From Clostridiales bacterium (GTDB taxonomy: Bacteria; Bacillota; Clostridia; Christensenellales; Aristaeellaceae), in assembly GCA_015056325.1 (NCBI GenBank), contig SVGL01000018.1, positions 1-43,866 on the forward strand: 43,866 bases of DNA. The letters run 5' to 3'. Below are positions 34,756 to 42,825 of this stretch, in pieces. The notes under the pieces are model-generated. The model had not been told where the DNA came from, ran no database searches, and worked only from the letters and a program-made list of their open reading frames with translations. The translations under genes and the position numbers were made by a program. Position 1 is the stretch's first letter. Each line of letters starts with the position of its first letter.

Positions 34756-34888
34756 AACAGACAACCATATAGCCCGCGCGATGAGCGCGCGGTGATGCAG
34801 CTCCAGCCAAAGCCCCAACTGACACGCGGTAGGTCTATGAATGTAAAGCTCACCCAAATCGCGCGATGCCCCGCCGGGGCTTCCCGGC
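34756..34888. other. Structured GC-rich intergenic segment, nature unknown
   Basis: About 130 bases follow the ATP-grasp stop codon with no supported gene. They hold CCGCGCG-ATGAG-CGCGCGG (34774-34792), the perfect palindrome ATCGCGCGAT (34858-34867) and GCCCCG-C-CGGGGC (34868-34880). A small ORF across it is not credible because it has no ribosome-binding site and runs into the next gene. It may be a dispersed repeat or an RNA element; no second copy exists in the window. Confidence 0.5.
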
Positions 34889-35896
34889 TTAGCAATCAAT
34901 AAACTTACGGAATTCCGTCAGGATGCCGATGCCGTCCGGGTAGTGGGCGGCAAACTGAGGCACCGCGTGGCTCGGGAAGGAATTACCCTCAATGAAGGTG
35001 GGGCCGTTCTCCGTGATAGCAACGTCCCAGGCGATGAAGCGCATTTCCGGCACCTTGCGGGCAGCAGCCATGCACATGGCCTTGGCTTCCTCCCAGTAGG
35101 GAATCGTGAAGCCGATGATATCCGTGCCGGTCATGGGGTGCTTGGTGAAAGTATTGCCGGCCTTGTCCGCGCCGACAGTGAGGAGCTTGCCACTCTCCAG
35201 GTCGATGCGGGCCGCCATGCCGCCGCAGTCCACATTGTCCATGACCTTGCCGTTGCCGATGCGCAAAAAGCCGTAAACAATGCCTTCTGCCTTTTCGCCC
35301 AGCAGGGTCGCAATGCGGCAGGTGTTAACAGAGGTGGGGCACAGGCGGGCCATTTCGGGATGCTGGACGACGATCTCCTCCAGGATGCCGATGCCGTCAG
35401 CCTTGAGGCGGGCCAGGAAGGCCTCCGCGCCGTCAGCCCAATCTTCGGGCATGTACTTGTATATACCTACGCCGCTGGAGCCCTCCAGAGGCTTGCCGAT
35501 CAGGTTGGGCAGCGTCATCATGTCAGCCACCTGCTCAGCGGTGGTGCCGTCGCCCACCAGCAGCCACTTGCGGGGGATCCACTCCTTGAACAGCTCGTTG
35601 AACTGGGTCTTGTCATCAAAGAAGTGCCAGTACTCCTTGGGGTTCATCCGGCGGACGATGCCGTTGGAGATGCCGCGGGTGATGACCGTGCGGCGCTGAG
35701 CGTCGTTCAGCTTGTACATCTGGGCGATCTTGTAGTCAACATAGCCCGCATTATACTTGATGGCGCACTTCAGCATGTCGCACAGGAGCCAGATGCGGTG
35801 CTTGCCGCTGCGCTCCTTGAGGAGGGCCGTGGTCTTCCACATGGCCTTCCAGTTCATCTTGACCAGGCGCTTGAAGAAATACGAAAGACGGCTCAT
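34889..35896 (-). CDS. Sugar-transfer-associated ATP-grasp protein
   Basis: A 335-aa protein with a basic helical N-terminus and an ATP-grasp core. LIGKPLEGSSGVGIYKY carries the ATP-binding lysine and the Gly-rich loop. ILEEIVVQHPEM, then SVNTCRIATLL and DVAITENGPTFIEGNSFPSHAVPQ, supply the metal-binding Glu/Asn residues near the C-terminus. This matches the ATPgrasp_ST family (sugar-transfer associated), found near surface polysaccharide genes. It probably ligates an amino or carboxylic group to a sugar or carrier, but the substrate is unknown. No polysaccharide gene is adjacent here. The ATG at 35896 is favoured by AAAGG about 10 bases upstream; an in-frame ATG at 35923 has no such site. 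Confidence 0.82.
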   Translation of the reverse strand: MSRLSYFFKRLVKMNWKAMWKTTALLKERSGKHRIWLLCDMLKCAIKYNAGYVDYKIAQMYKLNDAQRRTVITRGISNGIVRRMNPKEYWHFFDDKTQFNELFKEWIPRKWLLVGDGTTAEQVADMMTLPNLIGKPLEGSSGVGIYKYMPEDWADGAEAFLARLKADGIGILEEIVVQHPEMARLCPTSVNTCRIATLLGEKAEGIVYGFLRIGNGKVMDNVDCGGMAARIDLESGKLLTVGADKAGNTFTKHPMTGTDIIGFTIPYWEEAKAMCMAAARKVPEMRFIAWDVAITENGPTFIEGNSFPSHAVPQFAAHYPDGIGILTEFRKFIDC

Positions 35897-35959
35897 AGCG
35901 AAACGACCTTTCTTCGTTCTCACAATTCGTACGCGCGTTCAGCCTGACCGAAGGCGCGC

Positions 35960-36027
35960 AGCTCGATCGCGAAACGGGAGTCCAAAGGGATGATATCCCT
36001 CTGGCGGGGTTAAGGGGCAGAGCCCTT
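35960..36027 (-). repeat. Dispersed intergenic repeat, copy B
   Basis: The minus-strand counterpart of the element at 1836-1903: 68 bases, 48 identical, no gaps. It begins inside the ychF stop codon and runs downstream of it. The second hairpin here is AGGGAT-ATC-ATCCCT, where two base pairs differ from copy A but stay paired (A-T for T-A and T-A for G-C). Confidence 0.75.
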
Positions 36028-37124
36028 TACACATTAAACCTAAACAGGGTGATGTCGCCGTCCTTCATGACGTACTCCTTGCCCTCGGAGCGGACAAGAC
36101 CCTTTTCCTTGCAGGCGGCCATGGAGCCCAGCTCCACCAGGGTGTCGAAGGGGACGATCTCGGCACGAATGAAGCCGCGCTCGAAGTCAGTGTGAATCTT
36201 GCCAGCAGCCTGGGGAGCTTTGGTGCCGTTGACGATGGTCCAGGCGCGGCACTCATCCTCGCCGGCGGTCAGGAAGGAGATCAGGCCCAGCAGACGGTAG
36301 CAGGCGGTGATCAGGCGATCCAGGCCGGACTGACCGATGCCCATGCCCTCCAGGAACTCAGCCTTCTCCTCGGGATCCATCTGGGCGATTTCCTCCTCGA
36401 TGGCAGCGGAGATGACCAGCACCTCAGCGCCTTCCTCCTTGGCGATAGCCTCCACCTTGTCCAGGCCGGGAATGTCGCTCAGGTCGCCGCCCAGGGCATC
36501 TTCGGCGATATTGGCCGCGTAGATGACGGGCTTGGTGGTCAGCAGGAACCAACCATTCACGGCATCACGCTCTTCGTCATCCATCTTGCAGGTACGGGCA
36601 GGCTTGCCGTACTCCAGGTGATTGTAGATGCGCTCGCAGAGGTCTACCTCGACGCCAGCCTTCTTATCGCCGCCGCGGAAGGCCTTGACCGCCTTGTCCT
36701 TGCGGCGCTGGACAGACTCCATATCCGCGAAGATCAACTCCAGGTTGATGGTCTCGATGTCACGGGCGGGGTCAATGGAGCCGTCCACGTGGATGATGTT
36801 CTCATCCTCAAAGCAGCGCACGACATGCACGATCGCGTCCACCTCGCGGATGTGGCTGAGGAACTTGTTCCCCAAGCCCTCGCCATGGGAGGCGCCCTTC
36901 ACCAGGCCCGCGATATCCACGAACTCGATGGTGGTGGGGGTGACCTTCTTGGGATGGTACATGTCCGCCAGCACATCCAGACGGCTGTCGGGCACCATGA
37001 CCATGCCAGTGTTGGGCTCGATGGTGCAGAAGGGGTAATTGGCGGCCTGCGCGCCCGCCTTGGTGATCGCATTGAAAAGGGTGCTCTTGCCGACATTCGG
37101 CAGACCCACAACGCCAAGCTTCAT
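36027..37124 (-). CDS. ychF: Redox-regulated ATPase/GTPase YchF (Obg-like)
   Basis: A 365-aa YchF/OLA1 protein, a ribosome-associated P-loop NTPase that prefers ATP. Walker A is VGLPNVGKSTLFNAIT, G3 is DIAGLV, and the G4 slot reads YAANIAED, the N(M/I)xE variant linked to ATP preference. The coiled coil is around residues 130-200. The TGS domain ends with the diagnostic EYVMKDGDITLFRFNV. It joins ribosome and stress-response functions, but the exact role varies by organism. AAGGAGA precedes the ATG at 37124. The gene is single, with a sigma-A promoter (37166-37194), and is followed by dispersed repeat copy B. Confidence 0.97.
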   Translation of the reverse strand: MKLGVVGLPNVGKSTLFNAITKAGAQAANYPFCTIEPNTGMVMVPDSRLDVLADMYHPKKVTPTTIEFVDIAGLVKGASHGEGLGNKFLSHIREVDAIVHVVRCFEDENIIHVDGSIDPARDIETINLELIFADMESVQRRKDKAVKAFRGGDKKAGVEVDLCERIYNHLEYGKPARTCKMDDEERDAVNGWFLLTTKPVIYAANIAEDALGGDLSDIPGLDKVEAIAKEEGAEVLVISAAIEEEIAQMDPEEKAEFLEGMGIGQSGLDRLITACYRLLGLISFLTAGEDECRAWTIVNGTKAPQAAGKIHTDFERGFIRAEIVPFDTLVELGSMAACKEKGLVRSEGKEYVMKDGDITLFRFNV

Positions 37125-37165
37125 ATCGTGAATCTCCTTCTTGGGTGATGATGATAATCCAATCT

Positions 37166-37194
37166 ATTATATACGGAATCGAAAGAAATTGCAA
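37166..37194 (-). promoter_or_regulatory. ychF promoter
   Basis: On the minus strand TTGCAA (37194-37189) and TATAAT (37171-37166) with a 17-base spacer. Confidence 0.8.
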
Positions 37195-37214
37195 GGGGCG
37201 GAGGACGGTTTTGA

Positions 37215-37262
37215 TTGCAAAGATGGTGCAGCACATGCTATAATCAACATATACGATCGTAT
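37215..37262 (+). promoter_or_regulatory. Methyltransferase gene promoter with a palindrome at the transcript start
   Basis: TTGCAA (37215-37220), an 18-base spacer and TATAAT (37239-37244) with extended TGC. The perfect 12-base palindrome ATACGATCGTAT (37251-37262) covers the expected start of transcription and abuts the GGAGG ribosome-binding site, so it may be an operator. Confidence 0.7.
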
Positions 37263-37273
37263 GGAGGTTCCAC

Positions 37274-38068
37274 ATGGCACTGAACTGGATTAACGTAAAC
37301 GACTACGACTTCAACTGCATCCTTCTGATGGAGCGCTTCCAGCTGAACTACCTGTGCGGCTGGGGGCAGGATATCCACAACAAACTGGGTATTGCCCTGA
37401 AGGCACATCCAGCAGTGAAATGGTACATCACGCACCTGCTGCCGGAATACGCCGCATTGCTGGACAAGCTGGCCGAGGAAGCTCCCGATGCTTCCCCGGA
37501 GGAACTCCGCCGCTGCGAGTGCACCGTGATGGCCTGGATAGAGGACTTCGTGACCTACACCACACCGGAGGTCATGGCAGCCAAGTGTCCCTTCGTGTAC
37601 GGCTGGGACAAGGCACGGCTCTTTGAGCTAGCAGACTTCACTGACAAGCGGGTACTGGACATCGGCAGCGGCAACGGGCGGCTCGCCTTCGCTGCTGCAG
37701 AAAAGGCCGCCGAGGTCTACGCGGTGGAGCCGGTTGAAACCCTGCGGCACTTCCTGCGGAAGAAGTGCACGGCAGAGGGCATCCGTAATATCCGGGTAAC
37801 CGACGGCTTTGTGGATGATCTCCCCTATCCGGACAACACCTTTGACATCGTCCTCTCCGGCCATGTGGTGGGCGACGATTATGACCGGGAGATCGCCGAG
37901 ATGGAGCGGGTGTGCAAGCCTGGCGGCATCATCCTGGACGTTCCCGGCGACCAGCACCGGGACATCGGCATCAAAGAAGATATGACTTCTCGCGGTTTTG
38001 AGCCGCTCCCCTATGCGGGCTCCTTCGGAGCGAGGGTAGTCAGGTACCGTAAGGTGGTCAATAAGTAA
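37274..38068 (+). CDS. Class I SAM-dependent methyltransferase
   Basis: A 264-aa protein. The N-terminal ~110 residues are helical and unassigned. The methyltransferase domain starts at about residue 120 with the SAM-binding motif VLDIGSGNGRLAFAAA (motif I). It continues through VYAVEPVETLRHFL, then VDDLPYPDNTFDIVLSGHVVGDD and VCKPGGIILDVPG. That is the UbiE/type 11 pattern. The substrate is unknown; the long N-terminal helical part suggests a specific role or partner. GGAGG fixes the ATG at 37274. It has its own promoter with a palindrome and a terminator, so it is a single-gene unit divergent from ychF. Confidence 0.85.
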   Translation: MALNWINVNDYDFNCILLMERFQLNYLCGWGQDIHNKLGIALKAHPAVKWYITHLLPEYAALLDKLAEEAPDASPEELRRCECTVMAWIEDFVTYTTPEVMAAKCPFVYGWDKARLFELADFTDKRVLDIGSGNGRLAFAAAEKAAEVYAVEPVETLRHFLRKKCTAEGIRNIRVTDGFVDDLPYPDNTFDIVLSGHVVGDDYDREIAEMERVCKPGGIILDVPGDQHRDIGIKEDMTSRGFEPLPYAGSFGARVVRYRKVVNK

Positions 38069-38073
38069 AATTG

Positions 38074-38100
38074 GGCCGACGCAAAGCAGCGTCGGCCTTT
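38074..38100. terminator. Terminator between the methyltransferase and dacF
   Basis: GGCCGACGC (38074-38082) pairs with GCGTCGGCC (38089-38097) around a 6-base loop, followed by TTTC. It is shared by two convergent genes. Confidence 0.88.
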
Positions 38101-38103
38101 CAG

Positions 38104-39264
38104 TTACCGCCAGTTATTCAGAATCCGGTACAGCCCCTCGATGAAGCCCGGACGCGGCACATCCACCGCCGCGACGCAGTTCAGCTTGGCGATGACCTGT
38201 CCGTCCAGCAGCACATTTACCGTACCAAGGACGTCCCCCTGTTGGATGGGCGCTTCCGCGTAGTCCGGCAGGGACAGCTCCAGCTTCAGCCCGGACTGCT
38301 GGCCGTTCTTCAGCAGCATCGAAAGGCCGCTGCCCAGGGCCAGATCAACCGTATCCGCCGCTCCGCCGTGGATGGGCAATGTCTCCCCCAGCAGATCGCC
38401 CTTGTTGGCGATGGCCACCCGCTGGTAGTTGGCAAAGCCGTAATCCATCATGGCGCGGGCCTCGTCGAAGCGGTTCTGACTGACGGGCGTACCCAGCACA
38501 ATCGCCACCAGCCGCATGCCGTTCTTCTCTGCCGTGGCGGCCAGGCAGTACTTCGCCGCATCGGTGGAACCGGTCTTGAAGCCGTCGCAGCCGTCATAAA
38601 AGCGCACCAGCCGGTTGGTGTTGGTCAGGTCAGTCACCCGTCCGCCGGGATGGGTCAGCTTGTCGATCCACACGGAAGAATACTGCGTGTAGCGCGGATG
38701 CTTTGCCACCTCGCAGCACAGCGTCGCCACATCCCGGGCAGTGGTGTATTGGCCCTGCTGGGGATAGCCGGTGCAGTTGACATAGTTGGTGCTGTTCATG
38801 CCCAGCTCCTTGGCGCGGGCGTTCATGCGGGCAACGAAAGCCTCCTCGCTGCCGCAGAGGTGCTCCGACAGGGCCACGGCGGAGTCATTCGCGCTGGCCA
38901 TGATGGTCGTGCGGAGCAGATCCTCCAGCGAGTAAGTCGCGTTTGCGTCCAGCAGAGCCTGGGAGCCCTTCATGGCCGCCGCGTTGCGGCTGACCTGCAC
39001 GCCGTCGGAAAGCTGTACATCACCCCGGTCGAGGGCTTCGAGCACCAGCAGCGCCGTCATCAGCTTGGTGATGGATGCGACCTCACGCTTTTCGTCCGCA
39101 TTCTTTTCAAAGATGATGGCGCCGGTGCTTGCCTCCACCAGCACTGCGGCAGGCGACGTGAGCGTCATGGGCGTGCCCTCCTCCAAGGGACGAGCCGCCG
39201 CCGTCGTAGGAATAAGCAGCGCCAGCATCATTGCAACCGCCATGATGCGTCGTAAAAAGGACAT
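38104..39264 (-). CDS. dacF: D-alanyl-D-alanine carboxypeptidase (DacF-like)
   Basis: A 386-aa S11 D,D-carboxypeptidase. A signal peptide ends near TTAAARP. The catalytic set is Ser64-x-x-Lys67 (SITK), Ser124-Ala-Asn126 (SAND) and Lys230-Thr-Gly232 (KTGSTDAA). A C-terminal PBP5-type beta domain and a short basic amphipathic end (GFIEGLYRILNNWR) follow, suiting peripheral membrane attachment. In Bacillus, dacF lies after drm (deoB) and pupG (punA). The same order occurs here, with one SDR gene inserted, which is why I prefer DacF over other paralogues. DacF trims peptidoglycan during sporulation in Bacillus, but the role here may be vegetative. The ATG at 39264 follows GGAGG with 8-base spacing. 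Another carboxypeptidase is at 7565-9007. Confidence 0.92.
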   Translation of the reverse strand: MSFLRRIMAVAMMLALLIPTTAAARPLEEGTPMTLTSPAAVLVEASTGAIIFEKNADEKREVASITKLMTALLVLEALDRGDVQLSDGVQVSRNAAAMKGSQALLDANATYSLEDLLRTTIMASANDSAVALSEHLCGSEEAFVARMNARAKELGMNSTNYVNCTGYPQQGQYTTARDVATLCCEVAKHPRYTQYSSVWIDKLTHPGGRVTDLTNTNRLVRFYDGCDGFKTGSTDAAKYCLAATAEKNGMRLVAIVLGTPVSQNRFDEARAMMDYGFANYQRVAIANKGDLLGETLPIHGGAADTVDLALGSGLSMLLKNGQQSGLKLELSLPDYAEAPIQQGDVLGTVNVLLDGQVIAKLNCVAAVDVPRPGFIEGLYRILNNWR

Positions 39265-39322
39265 GATGATTCCTCCTTCATGTTTTGGAATCATCATGCC
39301 CTATTTGTTTGAAATTATGTAA

Positions 39323-40057
39323 TCAGATCACCAGACCGCCGCTGACGCCCAGCACCTGCCCGGTGATGAAGCTCGCGCCCTCCCCACACAGGAAGAGGAT
39401 CGTTTTTGCAACCTCTTCCGCTGCACCGACACGACAAAGAGGCGTTTCATCCGCCAAAGCCGCGCGATCATCAGCAGTGAGCTGCGCGTTCATGTCAGTA
39501 TCGATCACGCCTGGGGTGACGCAGTTGACGCGCACGCCGCTGGGGCCAACTTCCTTCGCGAGGGCCTTCGTCAGGCCGATCAGCGCGGCCTTCGTGGCGG
39601 AATAAGCTACCTCGCAGCTCGCGCCCACCTCGCCCCACATGCTGCTGACGTTAACAATCGCGCCCCTTTGCTGGGAGATCATCCCCGGCAGCACAGCCTT
39701 GGTGACCGAGAATGCGCTGCGGACGTTCACCGCAAAGAGGTGATCCCACTCGTCCTCGGTCATGTCGGTAAACAGGCCAACATGGGCGATACCCGCGCAG
39801 TTGACCAGCGCGTCGATGTGCCGATTGGTACGCAGAATGTCCGCGATGACAGCCTGCACCTGGGCAGCATCCGACACGTCACATTGATAGGCGGATACAT
39901 CCCGGCCCTCGCTGCGGAGAGTCTGCACAAGCGCTACTGCCTTGTCGCGGCTGTTGTTGTACAGGAAAGCCACCGCATAGCCATCCTCTGCAAACGCGCG
40001 GACGCAGGCGGCTCCGATGCCGCGGGAGCCGCCGGTAATCAGAGCAATCTTCCGCAT
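39323..40057 (-). CDS. SDR-family oxidoreductase (FabG-like 3-oxoacyl-reductase)
   Basis: A 244-aa short-chain dehydrogenase. It has the TGGSRGIG nucleotide loop after ALI, the NCAG motif in VNCAGIAHVG, catalytic Ser in VNVSSMWG, Tyr-x-x-x-Lys in YSATKAAL and PGxIDT in TPGVIDTDM. The presence of Arg near the loop and the residues after the second strand suit NADPH. FabG-like 3-oxoacyl-ACP reductase is most likely, but the gene is not in a fatty-acid cluster. Instead it lies 1 base after punA and before dacF, breaking the Bacillus-like deoB-punA-dacF order. A link with nucleoside breakdown is not obvious. GGAAGATTGC-type bases precede the start; the site overlaps punA. Confidence 0.88.
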   Translation of the reverse strand: MRKIALITGGSRGIGAACVRAFAEDGYAVAFLYNNSRDKAVALVQTLRSEGRDVSAYQCDVSDAAQVQAVIADILRTNRHIDALVNCAGIAHVGLFTDMTEDEWDHLFAVNVRSAFSVTKAVLPGMISQQRGAIVNVSSMWGEVGASCEVAYSATKAALIGLTKALAKEVGPSGVRVNCVTPGVIDTDMNAQLTADDRAALADETPLCRVGAAEEVAKTILFLCGEGASFITGQVLGVSGGLVI

Positions 40058-40058
40058 A

Positions 40059-40877
40059 TCACAGGGCCTCGATGGTCGCGTCCAGCAGCGCGCGGAAGGT
40101 GCCCTTCACGCGAGCTGCGGTGTCGATGACCTCCTGCTCGTCCAGCAGCACGTCCAGAATGCCGGCGGCCATGTTGGTAATGCAGCTCACGCCCAGCACA
40201 CGCATGCCGCAGTGACGGGCCACGATGGTCTCCGGCACGGTGGACATACCCACCGCGTCCGCGCCGCAGATGCGGGCCATACGGATCTCAGCAGGGGTCT
40301 CGTAGCAGGGGCCGTTCATCCACATGTAAACGCCCTTCTGCACGTCTACACCCAGCTTTTCCGCCTGCTGCTCGCAGAGCTTGATCAGCTCCACGTCGTA
40401 GGCATGGGTCATGTCGGGGAAGCGTACGCCGAATTCAGAGAGGTTGGGGCCAGTCAGCGGATTCTTGCCGGTCATGTTGATGAAATCGCTGATGATCATC
40501 AGGCAGCCCTGGGAGAAATTGAGGTTCACGCCGCCCGCTGCGTTGGTGACGAACAGCGTCTTCACGCCCAGAAGGCTCATCACGCGCACGGGCATGGTGA
40601 CTTCCTCCATGCTCCAACCCTCGTAGGCATGGAAGCGGCCCTGCATCATGCACACGCGCTTGCCGTGAAGCTTGCCCGTCCACCAGCGGCCAGCGTGGCC
40701 GGGGGCGGTGGAGTGCGGGAAGCCGGGAATGTCCTTATAGTCGACGTACTTGGCGTCCTCGAAGGCCTCGACATAGTCGCCCAGGCCGGAACCGAGGATG
40801 ACGCCGATCTCCGCCTCGCCGACGTGTTCGCGGATGTAGTCGGCGGCAGTGTGGAGCTTCTGGATGTAGTCCTGCAT
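40059..40877 (-). CDS. punA: Purine nucleoside phosphorylase
   Basis: A 272-aa trimeric-type purine nucleoside phosphorylase that splits guanosine or inosine with phosphate into base and ribose-1-phosphate. Key segments are VILGSGLGDYVEAFE (phosphate loop), FPHSTAPGHAGRWWTGKL, QGRFHAYEGWSMEEV, FVTNAAGGVNLNFSQGCLM and the purine-binding Glu/Asn in CYETPAEIRM and SCITNMAAGI. The family length is normal. It follows deoB by 14 bases on the same strand; the ribose-1-phosphate product is the DeoB substrate. AGGTTACACACATG gives a plausible ribosome-binding site and start at 40877. Confidence 0.95.
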   Translation of the reverse strand: MQDYIQKLHTAADYIREHVGEAEIGVILGSGLGDYVEAFEDAKYVDYKDIPGFPHSTAPGHAGRWWTGKLHGKRVCMMQGRFHAYEGWSMEEVTMPVRVMSLLGVKTLFVTNAAGGVNLNFSQGCLMIISDFINMTGKNPLTGPNLSEFGVRFPDMTHAYDVELIKLCEQQAEKLGVDVQKGVYMWMNGPCYETPAEIRMARICGADAVGMSTVPETIVARHCGMRVLGVSCITNMAAGILDVLLDEQEVIDTAARVKGTFRALLDATIEAL

Positions 40878-40891
40878 GTGTGTAACCTCCG

Positions 40892-42058
40892 TTATTTCAG
40901 TTGGTCATAGAAAGACGTCGCCCCAAACCGATCCGGCAGGCCCAGCCATTCGGCACAGGTCGCAGCCACGTCGGCGTAGGTGGTACGCAGCCCCAGATTG
41001 ACCAGCTTCGTCATGCCCTTGTGCCAGACCATCAGCGGGATGTGCTCGCGGGTGTGGTCGGTGCCGGGGAACGTGGGATCGCAGCCGTGGTCAGCGGTAA
41101 TGATCAGCAGGTCGTCCTCCGTCATCAGCGCCTGGATCTCCGGCAGCTTCTGGTCGAAGTATTCCAGGGCCTTGGCGAAGCCCTCCGGGTCGTTGCGGTG
41201 GCCGTACTGCATGTCCGTGTCCACCAGGTTGGTGAAGCACAGGCCCTCGAAGGGCTGCTTCATGTAGTCCATCCACGCGTCGATGCAGGCCGGGTTGCCG
41301 CTGGCGTGGTTGGAGCCGGTCAGACCCTTCTCCGCGAAGATGTCCTCGATCTTGCCCACGCCGAGGCTGGCCATGCCTGCTTCCTCGCAGGCGTCCAGCA
41401 GCGTGCGGCTGAAGGGCGGCACAGCGAAGTCACGGCGGCCGGAGGTACGCTTGAATTCGCCCTTCCCCGTGCCGATGAAGGGGCGGGCAATGACACGGCC
41501 CACGCACAGGTCGCCGGTCAGCATTTCGCGGGCGATGCGGCACATTTCGTACAGCTCCTCCCGGGAGTAAATCTCCTCGTGGCAGGCAATCTGGAACACG
41601 CTGTCCGCCGAGGTGTACACGATGGGTGCGCGGGTACGCATGTGTTCCTCACCCAGCTCATCCAGGATCACAGTGCCGGAGGATGCCACATTGCCGATGA
41701 CCTTATGACCGATGGCCTCCTCATACCGGGCGATGAAATCCGCCGGGAAGCCCGTCTCCGTAAAGGTCGGGAAAGGCTTGTCCAGCTTGCAGCCCGCCAG
41801 CTCCCAGTGCCCGGTGGTGGTATCCTTGCCGGCGCTGGCCTCCAGGCTGCGCCCAAAGGCGCCCACAGCCTCCGGATCTGCGGGATAATGGGTACCCTCA
41901 ATATGTCCCATGCCCAGCTTCGCCATGTTGGGAAGATGAGGCTTGCACTTGTCAATCACATGGCCCCAGGTGCAGGCGCCTTCGTCACCATACTGCGCCG
42001 CATCCGGCAGATAACCCACGCCCGCACCGTCCAGGACGGTCAGAAATACTCGCTTCAT
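40892..42058 (-). CDS. deoB: Phosphopentomutase
   Basis: A 388-aa alkaline-phosphatase-fold enzyme that converts (deoxy)ribose-1-phosphate to the 5-phosphate, linking nucleoside breakdown to the pentose phosphate pathway. Metal-binding Asp is in TVLDGAGVGYLPD, the phosphorylated Thr is in TTGHWELAG, and further ligands are in IITADHGCDPTFPGTDHTRE and DVAATCAEWLGL. The ATG at 42058 follows AAGGAGG; an in-frame ATG at 42094 has no such site and lies upstream of the promoter. It is first in the operon deoB-punA-SDR-dacF. Its promoter overlaps that of the divergent HAD gene. Confidence 0.96.
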   Translation of the reverse strand: MKRVFLTVLDGAGVGYLPDAAQYGDEGACTWGHVIDKCKPHLPNMAKLGMGHIEGTHYPADPEAVGAFGRSLEASAGKDTTTGHWELAGCKLDKPFPTFTETGFPADFIARYEEAIGHKVIGNVASSGTVILDELGEEHMRTRAPIVYTSADSVFQIACHEEIYSREELYEMCRIAREMLTGDLCVGRVIARPFIGTGKGEFKRTSGRRDFAVPPFSRTLLDACEEAGMASLGVGKIEDIFAEKGLTGSNHASGNPACIDAWMDYMKQPFEGLCFTNLVDTDMQYGHRNDPEGFAKALEYFDQKLPEIQALMTEDDLLIITADHGCDPTFPGTDHTREHIPLMVWHKGMTKLVNLGLRTTYADVAATCAEWLGLPDRFGATSFYDQLK

Positions 42059-42082
42059 GTTGGAATTCCTCCTTGTACATGT

Positions 42083-42133
42083 ATTATACACCATTTCCCC
42101 GATATTGAAAAGCGAAACATTCTATGTTATGAT
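42083..42133. promoter_or_regulatory. Overlapping divergent promoters of deoB and the HAD gene
   Basis: Plus strand: TTGAAA (42105-42110), 17-base spacer, TATGAT (42128-42133). Minus strand: TATAAT (42088-42083), with the complement of the same TTGAAA as a weak -35 at 16 bases. The two polymerase sites would share one hexamer, so their use may be mutually exclusive. Confidence 0.65.
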
Positions 42134-42152
42134 AAATGTCGAGGTGATTTTC

Positions 42153-42791
42153 GTGATCCGACTGATGATTGACGACAAATATGATGCCATGCCCTGGGAC
42201 GCTATCGACACGGTGGTATTTGACGTGGGCAATGTGCTGCTTTCCTGGAAAGCGCCGGAGCTGCTGGCGCGTATCATCCCCGAGCGTCCCGACCTGCATG
42301 ACGAACTGGCAGAGAGGGTCTTCCGTTCCCCCTACTGGTCCATGCGGGATCGAGGCAGTGCCACGGTGGAAGAGGTTATCGGCGCCATGTCCCTGCGCAA
42401 GCCGGAGCTGGAGCCCTATATCCGCCGCCTGCTGACGGAGTGGATCGACCTCCCCGCCATGCCCGAAGGCGTGGAGACGCTGAAAATCTGCAAAAAGCGC
42501 GGCGTGAAACTCTATGCACTGACCAACTATGCGGACAAGGAGTTCGCCTACGCCTGCGAGCAGCATGATTTCTTCCAGCTCTTCGACGGCTTCCTGGTCA
42601 GCGGACGGGAGCATACCATCAAACCGGGGCTGGACATCTACCGCCTGCTGATCAGCCGCTTCCAGCTGGATCCGGAGCGCACGCTCTTCATCGACGACAG
42701 CCTGATGAACATCGAAGCGGCCCTGGAATGCGGCCTGCAGGCCCTGCACTACAACAAGGACGGAAAATTGCTGGAATTCTTTGCAAAATAA
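42153..42791 (+). CDS. HAD-superfamily phosphatase (YihX-like)
   Basis: A 212-aa HAD hydrolase. Motif I is VVFDVGNVLLSW, the DxGNV variant seen in YihX-type phosphatases where Gly replaces the second Asp. Motif II is ALTNYA, motif III Lys is in HTIKPGLDIY and motif IV is FIDDSLMNIEAA. The helical cap lies between motifs I and II. It likely dephosphorylates a sugar phosphate; YihX hydrolyses alpha-glucose-1-phosphate. The start is GTG at 42153, preceded by GAGGTG at 7-base spacing and following a promoter whose transcript starts near 42140. An ATG at 42165 is possible, while 42057 lies upstream of transcription. It is divergent from deoB. Confidence 0.85.
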   Translation: MIRLMIDDKYDAMPWDAIDTVVFDVGNVLLSWKAPELLARIIPERPDLHDELAERVFRSPYWSMRDRGSATVEEVIGAMSLRKPELEPYIRRLLTEWIDLPAMPEGVETLKICKKRGVKLYALTNYADKEFAYACEQHDFFQLFDGFLVSGREHTIKPGLDIYRLLISRFQLDPERTLFIDDSLMNIEAALECGLQALHYNKDGKLLEFFAK

Positions 42792-42825
42792 TCGCGCAAA
42801 GGCTTGAAAAACCTGCATTTTCCCC

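Noticed and set aside
34636..34899. 87-codon minus-strand frame across the structured gap
   Set aside because: It has no ribosome-binding site, overlaps the ATP-grasp stop and the DUF2441 start, and would have to run through the terminator hairpin at 34726-34750.
40901..42172. 423-codon open frame antisense to deoB
   Set aside because: Shadow composition; it spans two divergent promoters and deoB is complete with catalytic residues.
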